Below are positions 26,132 to 34,717 of a stretch of 64,000 nucleotides of DNA, one piece after another. Made by a program: the position numbers and the translations under genes. Positions within the stretch are counted from its first letter, which is position 1; every line of letters starts with the position of its first letter. This stretch comes from Robbsia sp. KACC 23696 (GTDB lineage: Bacteria; Pseudomonadota; Gammaproteobacteria; Burkholderiales; Burkholderiaceae): assembly GCF_039852015.1 (NCBI RefSeq), contig NZ_CP156626.1, positions 1,646,249 to 1,710,248 on the forward strand, written 5' to 3'. A model generated the notes under the pieces. It worked only from the letters and a program-made list of their open reading frames with translations. It had not been told where the DNA came from and did no database searches.

Positions 26132-27274
26132 ATGACGCAACTCTATACCGAAGACCAGACTGCCATCCGTGACACCGTTCGCCGCTTTGCCGAGCAGGAA
26201 GTGCTGCCGCGCGCGAAAAAGATCGATCGCGAGGATTATTTCGATCGCGAGCTGTACAAAGGTATGGCGGATCTGGGCCTGTATGGCATGTCGTTGGTGG
26301 AAGAGGCCGGCGGCTCCGGACTGGATACCATCTCGGTCTGCATCGCGATGGAAGAACTGGCGCGCTGCTCCGGCGCGATCGGCAATACCTTCGCGATTCC
26401 GGTCGAAGCGGCGCTGTTCCTGCATCACCATGGCAATGCCACGCAGAAGGCGCTGATCCCGAAAATCCTGGACGGCAGCGCGGTATTCGCGACGGCAGTA
26501 TCGGAGCCGGACCACGGCTCGGATGTCGCGAGCATCACCACAACCGCGCGTCGCACCGATGACGGTTGGGTACTCAATGGCGTGAAGGCCTGGGTCACCT
26601 TGGGTGGCGTGTGCGACTACACGATGGTCTTCGCGCGTTCCGGTGACGCGCCTGGCCACAAGTCGATCAGTTGCTTCCTCGTCGATATGACCTTGCCAGG
26701 CGTGTCGCGCGGCAAGAACGAGGAACTGCTCGGCATGCACGGTCTGGAAGACTGCCAACTGGTGTTCGATAACGTCAAGCTGTCGGCGGACGCGATGGTG
26801 GGCCCGGAGAACCAGGCTTTCAAGATGGCCATGGGCAATTTTAATTTCAGCCGTCTGCTGATGTCCTCGATGGCACTCGGCCTCGCGCAGGGCGCGATGG
26901 AAGATGCGCTGGCCTATGCGCGTCAGCGTAAGCAGTTTGGCTCGCCGATCCTGACCTTCCAGGCCGTGCAATTCATGATCGCCGATATGTCGACCGAGAT
27001 CGATGCCTCGCGGCTGTTGATCCATCACGCGTCGCGCCTGCACGACGCCGGCCTCTCGATCGCGAAGGAAGCCGCGCAGGCGAAGCTGTTTACGACCGAT
27101 ATGGCGATGCGCAACGTATCGAATGCCCTGCAGATTCACGGCGGCAACGGCTATTCCTGCGAATACCGGATCGAGCGCATTTTCCGCGATGTGCGTCTGG
27201 CGCAGATCTATGAAGGCACGAACCAGATCCAGCGCATGATCATCTCGCGCCAGGTGGACAAGGAACTCGCGTAA
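26132..27274 (+). CDS. Acyl-CoA dehydrogenase
   Basis: 380-residue FAD flavoenzyme that introduces an alpha,beta double bond into an acyl-CoA. The flavin-binding ATAVSEPDHGSD, the VSRGKNEELLGMHG domain boundary and the C-terminal catalytic Glu361 in IYEGTNQIQRM are present, as in short/medium-chain enzymes. With the CoA-transferase and MaoC hydratase downstream it forms an activation, dehydrogenation and hydration sequence. Confidence 0.88.
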   Translation: MTQLYTEDQTAIRDTVRRFAEQEVLPRAKKIDREDYFDRELYKGMADLGLYGMSLVEEAGGSGLDTISVCIAMEELARCSGAIGNTFAIPVEAALFLHHHGNATQKALIPKILDGSAVFATAVSEPDHGSDVASITTTARRTDDGWVLNGVKAWVTLGGVCDYTMVFARSGDAPGHKSISCFLVDMTLPGVSRGKNEELLGMHGLEDCQLVFDNVKLSADAMVGPENQAFKMAMGNFNFSRLLMSSMALGLAQGAMEDALAYARQRKQFGSPILTFQAVQFMIADMSTEIDASRLLIHHASRLHDAGLSIAKEAAQAKLFTTDMAMRNVSNALQIHGGNGYSCEYRIERIFRDVRLAQIYEGTNQIQRMIISRQVDKELA

Positions 27275-27311
27275 TCGGCGGGCGACACACGAATACGAAG
27301 GGACAGCGATC

Positions 27312-28907
27312 ATGATTCGATGCATCACGGCAGCCGACGCGGCGGCACTGATCAAGGACGACGATTTCCTCATGCTGGGCGGCAACGGCGGCTCCGGCGT
27401 GCCGGAGGCGGTATTGACCGCGCTCGAGTCGCGTTTTCTGACCGATGCGAATCCGCGAAACCTGACGTTGTTTCATATCACCGGCGTGGGTGCTTTGACC
27501 GAGAAGGGCATCTGCCGTCTGGCGCATCCCGGCATGGTGGGGCGTGTCATCGGTGGCAACTTCGGTTTGCAATTGCCCTTCATGAAGTTGATCCTCGACG
27601 AAACCATCGAGGCGTACAACCTGCCGCAGGGCGTGATGACGCAACTGTGCCGGGCGATGGCGGGCAAGCATCCGGGCATCGTCTCGCACGTCGGGCTGGA
27701 AACGTATATGGATCCGCTGCAGGAAGGCGGTCGAATGAACAAGCGCACCACGGAACCGATGGTGGAGCGCATCCAGTTGAAGGGGCGCGACTACCTGTTC
27801 TATCACGCGCCCGGCGTGCCGACGGTGGCGTTGATCCGCGGCACGTCCGCCGATGAAGACGGCTATGTCAGCATGGAGCATGAAGCCACTTCGCGCGAGG
27901 ATCTCTCGATCGCGCAGGCCGTGCACAACGCCGGCGGCATCGTCATCTGCCAGGTGAAGCGACTAGTCAAGCGCGGCAGCCTGAATCCGCACATGGTAAA
28001 AATCCCCGGCTTCCTGATCGACTATTTCGTCGTCGAGCCGGATCAGATGCAGACGTACACGACGGTGTACGATCCGGCGCGCTCCGGCGAGACGCGTCTG
28101 CCGGCCTCGCAGATCGTGCCCGATCCGTTGACGATCAAGCGCGTCATCGCGCGTCGCGCCGCCTTCGAACTGCATCCGCGCGATGTGGTGAATCTTGGCG
28201 TCGGCGTGTCGGCAATGATTCCGAACGTCGCGGCCGAGGAAGGCATCGACGAATTGATCACGCTGACCGTCGAGGCGGGTGTGATCGGCGGCGTGCCTGG
28301 ACATGGTCGGGAGTTCGGCACGGCCGTTAATCCGCGCGCCATTCTCGATCAAGGCTATCAGTTCGATTTTTACGACGGCGGCGGTCTGACCTGTGCCTTC
28401 CTCTCCTTTGCGCAAGTCGATCCGAACGGCAACGTGAACGTCACGCGCTTTGGTGAACGGTATGACGGTGCCGGTGGCTTTATCAATATCACGCAGAATT
28501 CGCAGCGTCTGGTGTTCAGCGGCACGCTGACCGGCGGCAGCCTCGACATCGTCGCGGCCGACGGCAAGCTGGATATCCGTCGGGACGGCCGCTTCAAGAA
28601 ATTCGTGCCGACCGTCGATCAAATCAGTTTTTCGGGTGCCTTGGCGCGGCGTCGCGGACAGCGCGTGACCTTTATCACCGAGCGCGCGGTGTTCGAGCTG
28701 GAGGCCGACGGACTGGTCCTCACCGAAATCGCACCGGGTGTGCGAGTGGAAGAGGACGTGCTGGCGCACATCGGCTTCCCGATGCGTGTCAGCGCGACGC
28801 TGAAGCAGATGGATGCGCGTCTGTTTCAGACGGGCGCGATGGGTATCGGCGAGGCGTTCCGTGCCTTGCCGCGTCGCCAGATTCCGGTGCCGACGCACGC
28901 CGGCTGA
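27312..28907 (+). CDS. Acyl-CoA:carboxylate CoA-transferase (family I, fused alpha-beta)
   Basis: 531-residue family I CoA-transferase of the propionate/YdiF type, with both half-domains on one chain. The N-terminal half carries GGNGGSGVPEAVLTALE; the second half carries the nucleophilic Glu (about Glu321) in TVEAGVIGGVPGHG. It would activate a carboxylate with CoA taken from acetyl- or succinyl-CoA. It lies 37 bases after the acyl-CoA dehydrogenase gene with AAGGG upstream, and is likely the entry step of the operon. Confidence 0.87.
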   Translation: MIRCITAADAAALIKDDDFLMLGGNGGSGVPEAVLTALESRFLTDANPRNLTLFHITGVGALTEKGICRLAHPGMVGRVIGGNFGLQLPFMKLILDETIEAYNLPQGVMTQLCRAMAGKHPGIVSHVGLETYMDPLQEGGRMNKRTTEPMVERIQLKGRDYLFYHAPGVPTVALIRGTSADEDGYVSMEHEATSREDLSIAQAVHNAGGIVICQVKRLVKRGSLNPHMVKIPGFLIDYFVVEPDQMQTYTTVYDPARSGETRLPASQIVPDPLTIKRVIARRAAFELHPRDVVNLGVGVSAMIPNVAAEEGIDELITLTVEAGVIGGVPGHGREFGTAVNPRAILDQGYQFDFYDGGGLTCAFLSFAQVDPNGNVNVTRFGERYDGAGGFINITQNSQRLVFSGTLTGGSLDIVAADGKLDIRRDGRFKKFVPTVDQISFSGALARRRGQRVTFITERAVFELEADGLVLTEIAPGVRVEEDVLAHIGFPMRVSATLKQMDARLFQTGAMGIGEAFRALPRRQIPVPTHAG

Positions 28908-28964
28908 GAAGCATCGCGCGATGCATATGCGAGCCAGTTTTGATATTTGAGATGAGATAACGCG

Positions 28965-29435
28965 ATGAGCAAAGACGAGATTCTCGCCAGTGATCTGTAC
29001 TACGAGGATGTGCCGGTAGGGCAGACGGTGTCGACCGCGACGCACGAGATCACGACAACCGATATCGCGGCGTTCTGCAACCTGACGCGCGACCATCATC
29101 CGCTGCATACGGACGCGGCGTTTGCACAACGCAAAGGTTTCAGCGGCGTCATTGCGCACGGTCTGTACGGCTTGGCGTTGATGGAAGGGCTGAAGACGGA
29201 GCTGGCGCTGTATGACAACAGCTCGATCGCCTCGCTTGGCTGGCAGGACGTGAAGTTCGTCAAGCCTGTGATTGCGGGCGATACCGTTCACGTTCGCTTT
29301 ACCTTCGTCGATAAGCGTCCTACGTCGAAGCCCGGTCGGGGCGTGGTCAACGAGTCTTTGGAATTGATCAATCAGCGTGGTGAGGTCGTCATCTCGGCGA
29401 CGCATACATCCTTGCTGTCCTGCCGCGGCAATTGA
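28965..29435 (+). CDS. MaoC-like hot-dog fold hydratase
   Basis: 156-residue (R)-specific enoyl-CoA hydratase-type protein. The hydratase motif with Asp and His lies in AFCNLTRDHHPLHTDAAFA, followed by GVIAHGLYGLALMEG on the central helix. It probably hydrates the double bond created by the dehydrogenase. GAGATGAGATAACG precedes the ATG. The 222-base gap after it may contain a second promoter for the transport genes. Confidence 0.83.
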   Translation: MSKDEILASDLYYEDVPVGQTVSTATHEITTTDIAAFCNLTRDHHPLHTDAAFAQRKGFSGVIAHGLYGLALMEGLKTELALYDNSSIASLGWQDVKFVKPVIAGDTVHVRFTFVDKRPTSKPGRGVVNESLELINQRGEVVISATHTSLLSCRGN

Positions 29436-29657
29436 TCTCGTTTTTACGTAAAGCGTTACGTACAAGGGATATTCGTCATCGTAGTACGCCGTCGTTTTTT
29501 GTATCAGGCAGTATCCAGGCTGGTTCAGGCAGTGCTGCAGTTTGTGCCGGTAATCACGTCGATCAGACGCTTTGCACGCAATGAATCCGCGCCAGGGCCT
29601 GGCGCCATGTCCGGGCCGGCGTTGTCAATTCTCACCACACGTAGAAGGGAAGCAAAC

Positions 29658-30491
29658 ATGAAAGTCAGCAAGTTGTTGGGTTCCGTGCTGCTGGGACTGG
29701 CTCTGCCGCTCGCCGCACATGCGCAAAGCTGTACGCCGAAATTCACGGCGGATCATCTGGTGACGGCTGGGGAATTGCAGATGTCGATCAACCCGACGCT
29801 GCCGCCGCAACAGTATGTGAACGAGAAAGGCGAACTCGAAGGCCTGAACGTCGAACTCGGTAATGCGATCGCGAAGCAACTGTGTTTGAAGCCGGTTTAC
29901 TTGCGGATGGATATGCCGCCGATGATTCCGGCATTGAAGACCGGCCGCTTCGACGCGATCGACACCGGTCTGTTCTGGACCGAAGATCGCTCGAAGATGT
30001 TCTACATGGTGCCGTACGCACAGCAGGCTATCAGCATCTATACGCTGCCGAAGAGCAAGATGGTCATCCATGGTTTCGATGACTTGGCCGGCCAGAAGGT
30101 GGGCGTGGAAATCGGCACGTATCAGGAGCGCAAAGCTCGCGGTATCAGCGACGACATGGTCAAGCGCGGTTTGAAGCCGATCCAGTTCCTGACCTTCGAG
30201 ACGGTGACCGACACGTCGCAGGCGCTGTTGGCCGGACAGATCGAAGCGGGCCTGAATATCGATGAAACCGCGCGTTCCCTGGAAGACCGCAAGCTGGTCA
30301 AGATCTGGGTCTCGGGCCAGCAAGGTACCGATATCACCTTTGCGTTCCGTGACAAGGCGGTCGCGCAAGCGGCAGCGGATGCGATCACGAAGCTGAAGGC
30401 CGATGGCACGTACGACAAGCTGTTCCAAAAGTTCCGCATGACGCCGTTGAAGGAAGCGACGTTCTCGATTCGCGGCCCGGGTCCGAACTGA
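29658..30491 (+). CDS. ABC transporter periplasmic binding protein (amino acid type)
   Basis: 277-residue family 3 solute-binding protein with a clear signal peptide (KLLGSVLLGLALPLAAHAQS). The mature domain has LQMSINPTLPPQQYVNEKGE and GLNVELGNAIAKQL. The ATG at 29658 follows GAAGGGAAGC; the longer open frame to 29499 would bury the signal peptide. It pairs with the permease encoded downstream; the ligand is probably the acid degraded by this operon. Confidence 0.85.
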   Translation: MKVSKLLGSVLLGLALPLAAHAQSCTPKFTADHLVTAGELQMSINPTLPPQQYVNEKGELEGLNVELGNAIAKQLCLKPVYLRMDMPPMIPALKTGRFDAIDTGLFWTEDRSKMFYMVPYAQQAISIYTLPKSKMVIHGFDDLAGQKVGVEIGTYQERKARGISDDMVKRGLKPIQFLTFETVTDTSQALLAGQIEAGLNIDETARSLEDRKLVKIWVSGQQGTDITFAFRDKAVAQAAADAITKLKADGTYDKLFQKFRMTPLKEATFSIRGPGPN

Positions 30492-30581
30492 TCGCTAGCG
30501 TGTCGAATCGACGGTCGCTTGAAGGTAGCGGCCGTCGATCATGAAACGGGATAGGTAGGCCGAGGTCATACGGGAGCTGAG

Positions 30582-31259
30582 ATGAGTCTGTTCAATGTGC
30601 CGGATTTTCTCGGCTACCTGGTCAATGGGTTTCTGATACAAGGCGCGCTGATTACGCTCGCGCTGACGATCGCGACGGCGATTGGCGGGATGATCGTGGG
30701 GATGGGCGTCGCCCTGCTGCGAATGTCGTCGAAGCCGGTGTTGAGTGGCCCGGCGGCGTTTTACATCTGGGTCATGCGCGGCACGCCGCTGCTGGTGCAG
30801 CTGGTCATCGTCTTTACCGGATTGCCGCAGTTCGGCATCCGCATGAATGTCTTGGAATCATCGCTTTTCGCGTTGATCCTGAATGAAGCCGCCTATCTGG
30901 CGGAGATTATCCGCGCCGGTTTCCTGAGCGTGCCGCAAGGGCAGCGCGAAGCAGCCGATGCACTGGGTTTGCCCGCCTGGGTCAAGCTCTGGAAAATCAC
31001 GTTTCCGCAGGCATTCCGCTTGATGATCCCGTCTCTGGGAAACTCGGTGAATGGCTTGCTGAAGTCGACGTCGTTGACCTCGGTTATCTCGATGGAAGAA
31101 CTGATGCGCCGCAGCCAGATGTTGATGCAGGCGAAGTTCGAGGTCTTGGAAGTGTTTTGCGCGGCCGCCATCTATTACCTGCTGATGACGACCGCGTGGG
31201 GTTTCTTCCAGCAATGGCTGGAGCGGCGCTATAGCGCGGGCTATGCTCCTCGAAAATAA
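30582..31259 (+). CDS. ABC transporter permease (HisM/GlnP type)
   Basis: 225-residue inner-membrane permease, about five helices, EAA loop REAADALGLPAWVKLWKITF. It lies 90 bases after the binding-protein gene. No ATPase gene and no second permease gene accompany it in this operon, so it would have to be a homodimer and borrow an ATPase, possibly the one encoded at 20217-20978. Confidence 0.85.
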   Translation: MSLFNVPDFLGYLVNGFLIQGALITLALTIATAIGGMIVGMGVALLRMSSKPVLSGPAAFYIWVMRGTPLLVQLVIVFTGLPQFGIRMNVLESSLFALILNEAAYLAEIIRAGFLSVPQGQREAADALGLPAWVKLWKITFPQAFRLMIPSLGNSVNGLLKSTSLTSVISMEELMRRSQMLMQAKFEVLEVFCAAAIYYLLMTTAWGFFQQWLERRYSAGYAPRK

Positions 31260-31352
31260 CGACGACAAGGTGCGCGCCCGTGCGTGGCGCGACGCGGGTC
31301 ATCGCCGAGTAGCATGATCGGTTTGACGCACAGGCAATAAAAGGAGAGGGGC

Positions 31353-32297
31353 ATGCCTTCGCACGTAGCGCCATCATTCGACCTATCGGTAACGGCGGCT
31401 GTCGCCTTGCCTTTTCTGGCCGACGGCGAGATCGATTGGTCGGGCTTCGCGGCCCTGCTGCGGTTCTGCATGCGGCCCGGCGTTACGGCACTGTTTGTCA
31501 ATGGTCATGCCGGTGAGGTGGCCAGCCTGTCGGACGACGAACGCGGGGCAGTGGTTCGCGCTGCTCGGGCGGTGATGGGGCCGGATATGCCTTTGATCGC
31601 CGGGATCGTCGCGGACTCGACGTTGTTGGCGATCCGTCTGGCGAAGCAGGCGCGTGACGCCGGCGCGGACGTCCTGACGTTGTTTCCGCCAGCACCGTTT
31701 GCCGCTGCCGGCGCGTTGCGCGGCGATATGGCCTTTGCCTACGTCAGCGCCATCGATGCCGCCGTGGAGATGCCGCTCGCGTTGTTTCAGTATCCATTGC
31801 AGAGCGGCGGCTATGACACGGCGACGCTGGTGCGGCTGGCGGGTATCGCGCGGGTTGTGGCCGTGAAGGAGGGCAGCGACAGCATGCTGGCCTACGAGCA
31901 GAATTGGCGTGCGCTGAAGGCGGTACGCCCTGATCTGCAGGTTCTCCCTTCCAATTACGATTGGTTCCTGGCGCAGCTGGCGGTAGGCAGTGATGGCTTG
32001 CTGTCGGGTTTGGCCGGTCTCGTGCCGGACTTGCTGGCCGATTTCTGGCAGGCGACGCAGCGCGCGGATCTGCGCGCGATGCGCGAGATGAACGACCGTC
32101 TCTGGCCCTTGGTCCAGGCGATCTATGCGCAGCCTCGGGTGCAGATCCACGCACGCATCAAGACGGCGCTGGCGCTGCTGGGCGTCATCGACCGCGATCT
32201 GTCCCGCCCGCCGATTCTGCCGGTCTCCACGGCGTCCGTCGCGCATATTCGCAACGCGCTGACGGCGGCCGGCCTGCTGCCGGAGCGCTTGTCCTAG
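31353..32297 (+). CDS. Dihydrodipicolinate synthase/N-acetylneuraminate lyase family aldolase
   Basis: 314-residue Schiff-base class I aldolase (DapA superfamily). It has the N-terminal VNGHAGEVASLSDDE in place of the usual GTTGE loop, Tyr in FQYPLQSGG, and the Schiff-base Lys in ARVVAVKEGSDS. Not a biosynthetic DapA by context: it closes a catabolic operon, so it more likely cleaves or dehydrates an oxo-acid intermediate. The ATG at 31353 follows AGGAGAGGGGC. Confidence 0.82.
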   Translation: MPSHVAPSFDLSVTAAVALPFLADGEIDWSGFAALLRFCMRPGVTALFVNGHAGEVASLSDDERGAVVRAARAVMGPDMPLIAGIVADSTLLAIRLAKQARDAGADVLTLFPPAPFAAAGALRGDMAFAYVSAIDAAVEMPLALFQYPLQSGGYDTATLVRLAGIARVVAVKEGSDSMLAYEQNWRALKAVRPDLQVLPSNYDWFLAQLAVGSDGLLSGLAGLVPDLLADFWQATQRADLRAMREMNDRLWPLVQAIYAQPRVQIHARIKTALALLGVIDRDLSRPPILPVSTASVAHIRNALTAAGLLPERLS

Positions 32298-32381
32298 CGG
32301 GATGGTTCCCTCGCGGGTTCGCGAGGTGAACATGCGGGCTGGAGAAACACAGCCAGGCAAACGATCCGAGTCGCAAAGCAG

Positions 32382-32415
32382 AAAGCCCCGCAAATAATCG
32401 ACTTTGCGGGGCTTT
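32382..32415. terminator. Bidirectional terminator, probably the original tRNA-Ser terminator
   Basis: Perfect 13-bp stem AAAGCCCCGCAAA / TTTGCGGGGCTTT with an 8-base loop. It lies 12 bases beyond the att repeat, where the end of tRNA-Ser would have been before integration. It also ends the aldolase operon on the plus strand. Confidence 0.8.
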
Positions 32416-32426
32416 CTTCATATGTT

Positions 32427-32498
32427 CTGGCGGAGAGACGGGGATTCGAACCCCGGATAGGTTTGACCCTATACACGCTTTCCAGGCGTGCGACTTAA
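32427..32498 (-). repeat. Left attachment repeat (tRNA-Ser 3' fragment)
   Basis: 72 bp, identical to 46034-46105. Read on the minus strand it is the tRNA from the D-arm through anticodon, variable arm and T-arm to CCA. The 5' acceptor half is missing, so it is not a functional tRNA. It is the chromosomal 3' end left behind by integration. Confidence 0.92.
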
Positions 32499-32499
32499 C

Positions 32500-32520
32500 G
32501 CCTTGTTTCACAAGGCTTTT
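32500..32520 (+). terminator. Short hairpin with T-run just inside the left att
   Basis: GCCTTG-TTTCA-CAAGGC followed by TTTT. A compact stem-loop immediately inside the element; it could stop read-through from the chromosome into the element, or be part of the recombination site. The stem is only 6 bp, so this is tentative. Confidence 0.4.
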
Positions 32521-32572
32521 CGCTTCGCTCAAGTAACCGCTCATCCGGCAAGCTGACCCAAGAGGGTGTCGC

Positions 32573-32596
32573 TTGTGTAGCAGTATTGTGTAGCAG
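32573..32596 (+). repeat. Tandem 11-bp direct repeats near left att
   Basis: TTGTGTAGCAG occurs at 32573-32583 and again at 32586-32596, 13 bases apart start to start, 75-100 bases inside the att repeat. Position and spacing fit arm-type integrase binding sites. I did not find the same word near the right end. Confidence 0.45.
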
Positions 32597-32897
32597 AAAA
32601 CCTCTCGACTGCAAAACTTTAAGAGGTGTTAGTCGCCGCGAGTTAATGGAGTGCTTCGTGCCGCTGGCCTACGTGTTGTTGGCACGTCCAACTAGGCCAC
32701 ATGCAGATCAGCCCGCTCAATTATGACGTTGCACGCTTTCCATTGCTAGCTGCCTGTGGTGCGCTCAAAAAGACCGAGATGATCTTAGTTCCGCTGAGGC
32801 CCGTTCTATAAAGGCTTGGCGGTGATCCACATGCTGCAAGGGTGCAGGTTGTAGGAAAAAGCGAAATCTACCAGAATCGTGCGCAGCGCTATTGGTG

Positions 32898-33587
32898 CTA
32901 TGGACCCACCTCAGAAGACTCACTGTCCCGTATAGCGAAGATAGCGTCCGCCAATCTAGTCCCAGTGGATGCCAACTTTGCTAGGACTCTAAGCTGCTCC
33001 TTACAAGGTAGGCTTGTGGTCGGCTCAGGGTAGTTGAGAACATGATCGATTTCCCCCCAGACCTCCTCGAACAAGGTACGCACTTGGATTTCACAAGTGA
33101 TTTCAACGCGTTCTTGTGGCTTAACGATGTAGTGAATACTGGTGTAATAAGTTTCGCGCGTCTCTGCGCGCAATCCCAGACCTTGGAAAAAGGCCGTTGC
33201 CTCAGGGTCCCAACTATACGCGACAGGAGGCTCAGCTAAGAACCAATAACCCTGTTCAACCTGGGCCATAGTAGCCCGATGAATCTTTTCCAGTTGTCGG
33301 GAATGCAGATGCAATACTCTCACCCCTGCCGCGTCATTGATGCGTTCGAAAAAGTTTTCGGCCGTTATTGGACCATCTTTCCACTTCCGAGCTATCTTCT
33401 CTTTTAGGTGGGACGAGTCTTTCACTCGAGACTTCACCGAATGAACAGCTGGTAACGACCCAGCGGTGAGTGCTCGACTAGTCTGGTAAAAATCTGCCAC
33501 TTGCTTACGGAACCAATCGACTTGATCACGACGCAACTCGAAAGCATCAAGCGCAGCATCCAATTCCTCGGACGTAGGATTCGTCAT
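32898..33587 (-). CDS. RelA/SpoT-domain protein (small alarmone synthetase-like)
   Basis: 229-residue single-domain (p)ppGpp synthetase-like protein without hydrolase or regulatory domains. Family positions are kept: VKSRVKDSSHLKEKI (pyrophosphate-donor site), NDAAGVRVLHL, YTSIHYIV (equivalent of YRSLH) and EIQVRTLFEEVWGEIDH (metal/catalytic Glu). A helical N-terminus precedes the domain. It overlaps the upstream ParA-like gene by four bases, hence is translationally coupled to it. Such lone synthetases on mobile elements are often toxins (toxSAS) or phage-triggered effectors; the partner here is an ATPase rather than a recognised antitoxin. Confidence 0.8.
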   Translation of the reverse strand: MTNPTSEELDAALDAFELRRDQVDWFRKQVADFYQTSRALTAGSLPAVHSVKSRVKDSSHLKEKIARKWKDGPITAENFFERINDAAGVRVLHLHSRQLEKIHRATMAQVEQGYWFLAEPPVAYSWDPEATAFFQGLGLRAETRETYYTSIHYIVKPQERVEITCEIQVRTLFEEVWGEIDHVLNYPEPTTSLPCKEQLRVLAKLASTGTRLADAIFAIRDSESSEVGP

Positions 33588-34717
33588 AACTGCACAGCCT
33601 GTGTCGGAGCAAGAGTGTCAAGTCTAGAAATCACATCAGCGGCGAAGGCCTCGTACGCACCCTTCGTTGCATAATACTTCTGACGGCTGGCCTGGATTGT
33701 CGGATTGTCTAATGGGTCCAGATTTTGCAAATTGGGCAGTTCCCACATCGGACTGTGATACTTTTGAGCGTGTGATGGAAACGTATTGTGAGAGTGCATC
33801 ACTGACATTCCGCCTATCGGTAACTGCAACTGTGCTTCCGAAATGCCTGCACTTAATTCTGACGGCAAATGCCCGGCAATCGTTGCCGGAATTTGGCGAG
33901 CGTAATCAAAGTGAGCACCTGCCATGTCCCATTCGCTGGCTCCCGCTCGTCGCTTCGCATTATAAATGGTGTAACCGATAAATCGAACCATCTTTTCGGG
34001 TAAAGCCCCACGTCGACTCGCAGAGATTAGTGTGTAAAGAGTTTTAAATTCGTGCGCCCATCTTTGGAGAGAATTTCCGATGTTACGAATTCCATAAAGA
34101 CTGAATAAGTCCGGCGCACAGGGAACTAAGAATGCGTCTACGGTACTTAATGCAACTTTATTGAGCAGTCCGAGGCTGGGTGATGTATCAACAATGCAGT
34201 ACTCGTATTTGTGCTCGGCCGCGTACGCCAAGATAAGGCGTCGTATTTCGCCAAGTGTACGAAGGGCTAAAGGCTGTCCAATGTAAGCGTCGCTCCACCG
34301 CCTTGAGATTTGCTCCTCGAACATGTGGAGGGTAAGCCTCCCCGGAATAAGATCCAGGTTCGGAGCGAGCGTGATCGGTGGCGGCAACGACTCTAGCTCG
34401 GCCGTTCCCTCCTCCGTCGGTTTCAGGAGAAAGTGCATAGTGCGCGGATCAGACAACAGCCGTTTAAATTCATCTGGCGGGGCCACCTTTCGAGTATCGG
34501 CGAAACCTGGTTCGTCGATGTACGAATTCTCGGCATCCCATACGGATTGAATTCGCTCCGTTGGCACGCCATAAATCGAAAGGTTACATTGTGGATCGAG
34601 GTCCACCATGAGCACTCTGTGTCCCAGGCCAGCCAGCGCATGCCCAAGGTGAAACGTCAAAGTGGTTTTGCCGACGCCGCCTTTATTATTAAAGACAGAG
34701 ATAATTTTTGGATTCAT
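33584..34717 (-). CDS. ParA/MinD-like AAA ATPase
   Basis: 377-residue deviant-Walker ATPase. Residues 1-40 contain NNKGGVGKTTLTFHLGHALA and MVDLDPQCNLS; the switch motif is CIVDTSPSLGLLNKV. No ParB gene or obvious parS array is nearby, so plasmid-type partition is not supported by context. The ATG at 34717 puts the P-loop at the usual position; the frame stays open to 34828. The stop overlaps the RelA/SpoT-domain gene start as ATGA. It may be the sensor or regulator of that enzyme. Confidence 0.82.
   Translation of the reverse strand: MNPKIISVFNNKGGVGKTTLTFHLGHALAGLGHRVLMVDLDPQCNLSIYGVPTERIQSVWDAENSYIDEPGFADTRKVAPPDEFKRLLSDPRTMHFLLKPTEEGTAELESLPPPITLAPNLDLIPGRLTLHMFEEQISRRWSDAYIGQPLALRTLGEIRRLILAYAAEHKYEYCIVDTSPSLGLLNKVALSTVDAFLVPCAPDLFSLYGIRNIGNSLQRWAHEFKTLYTLISASRRGALPEKMVRFIGYTIYNAKRRAGASEWDMAGAHFDYARQIPATIAGHLPSELSAGISEAQLQLPIGGMSVMHSHNTFPSHAQKYHSPMWELPNLQNLDPLDNPTIQASRQKYYATKGAYEAFAADVISRLDTLAPTQAVQL

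Larger units (their letters stand above)
32298..32897. other. Intergenic region holding the left element end
   Basis: 600 bases with no supported protein gene. In order: the ancestral tRNA terminator, the 72-bp att repeat, a hairpin, a short direct repeat pair, then about 300 bases in which I see nothing. The composition becomes visibly more AT-rich after the att repeat. Confidence 0.7.

Noticed and set aside
32427-32498. A second tRNA-Ser gene
   Set aside because: Only the D-arm to 3' part is present; the 5' acceptor strand is replaced by other sequence. It is an att remnant.
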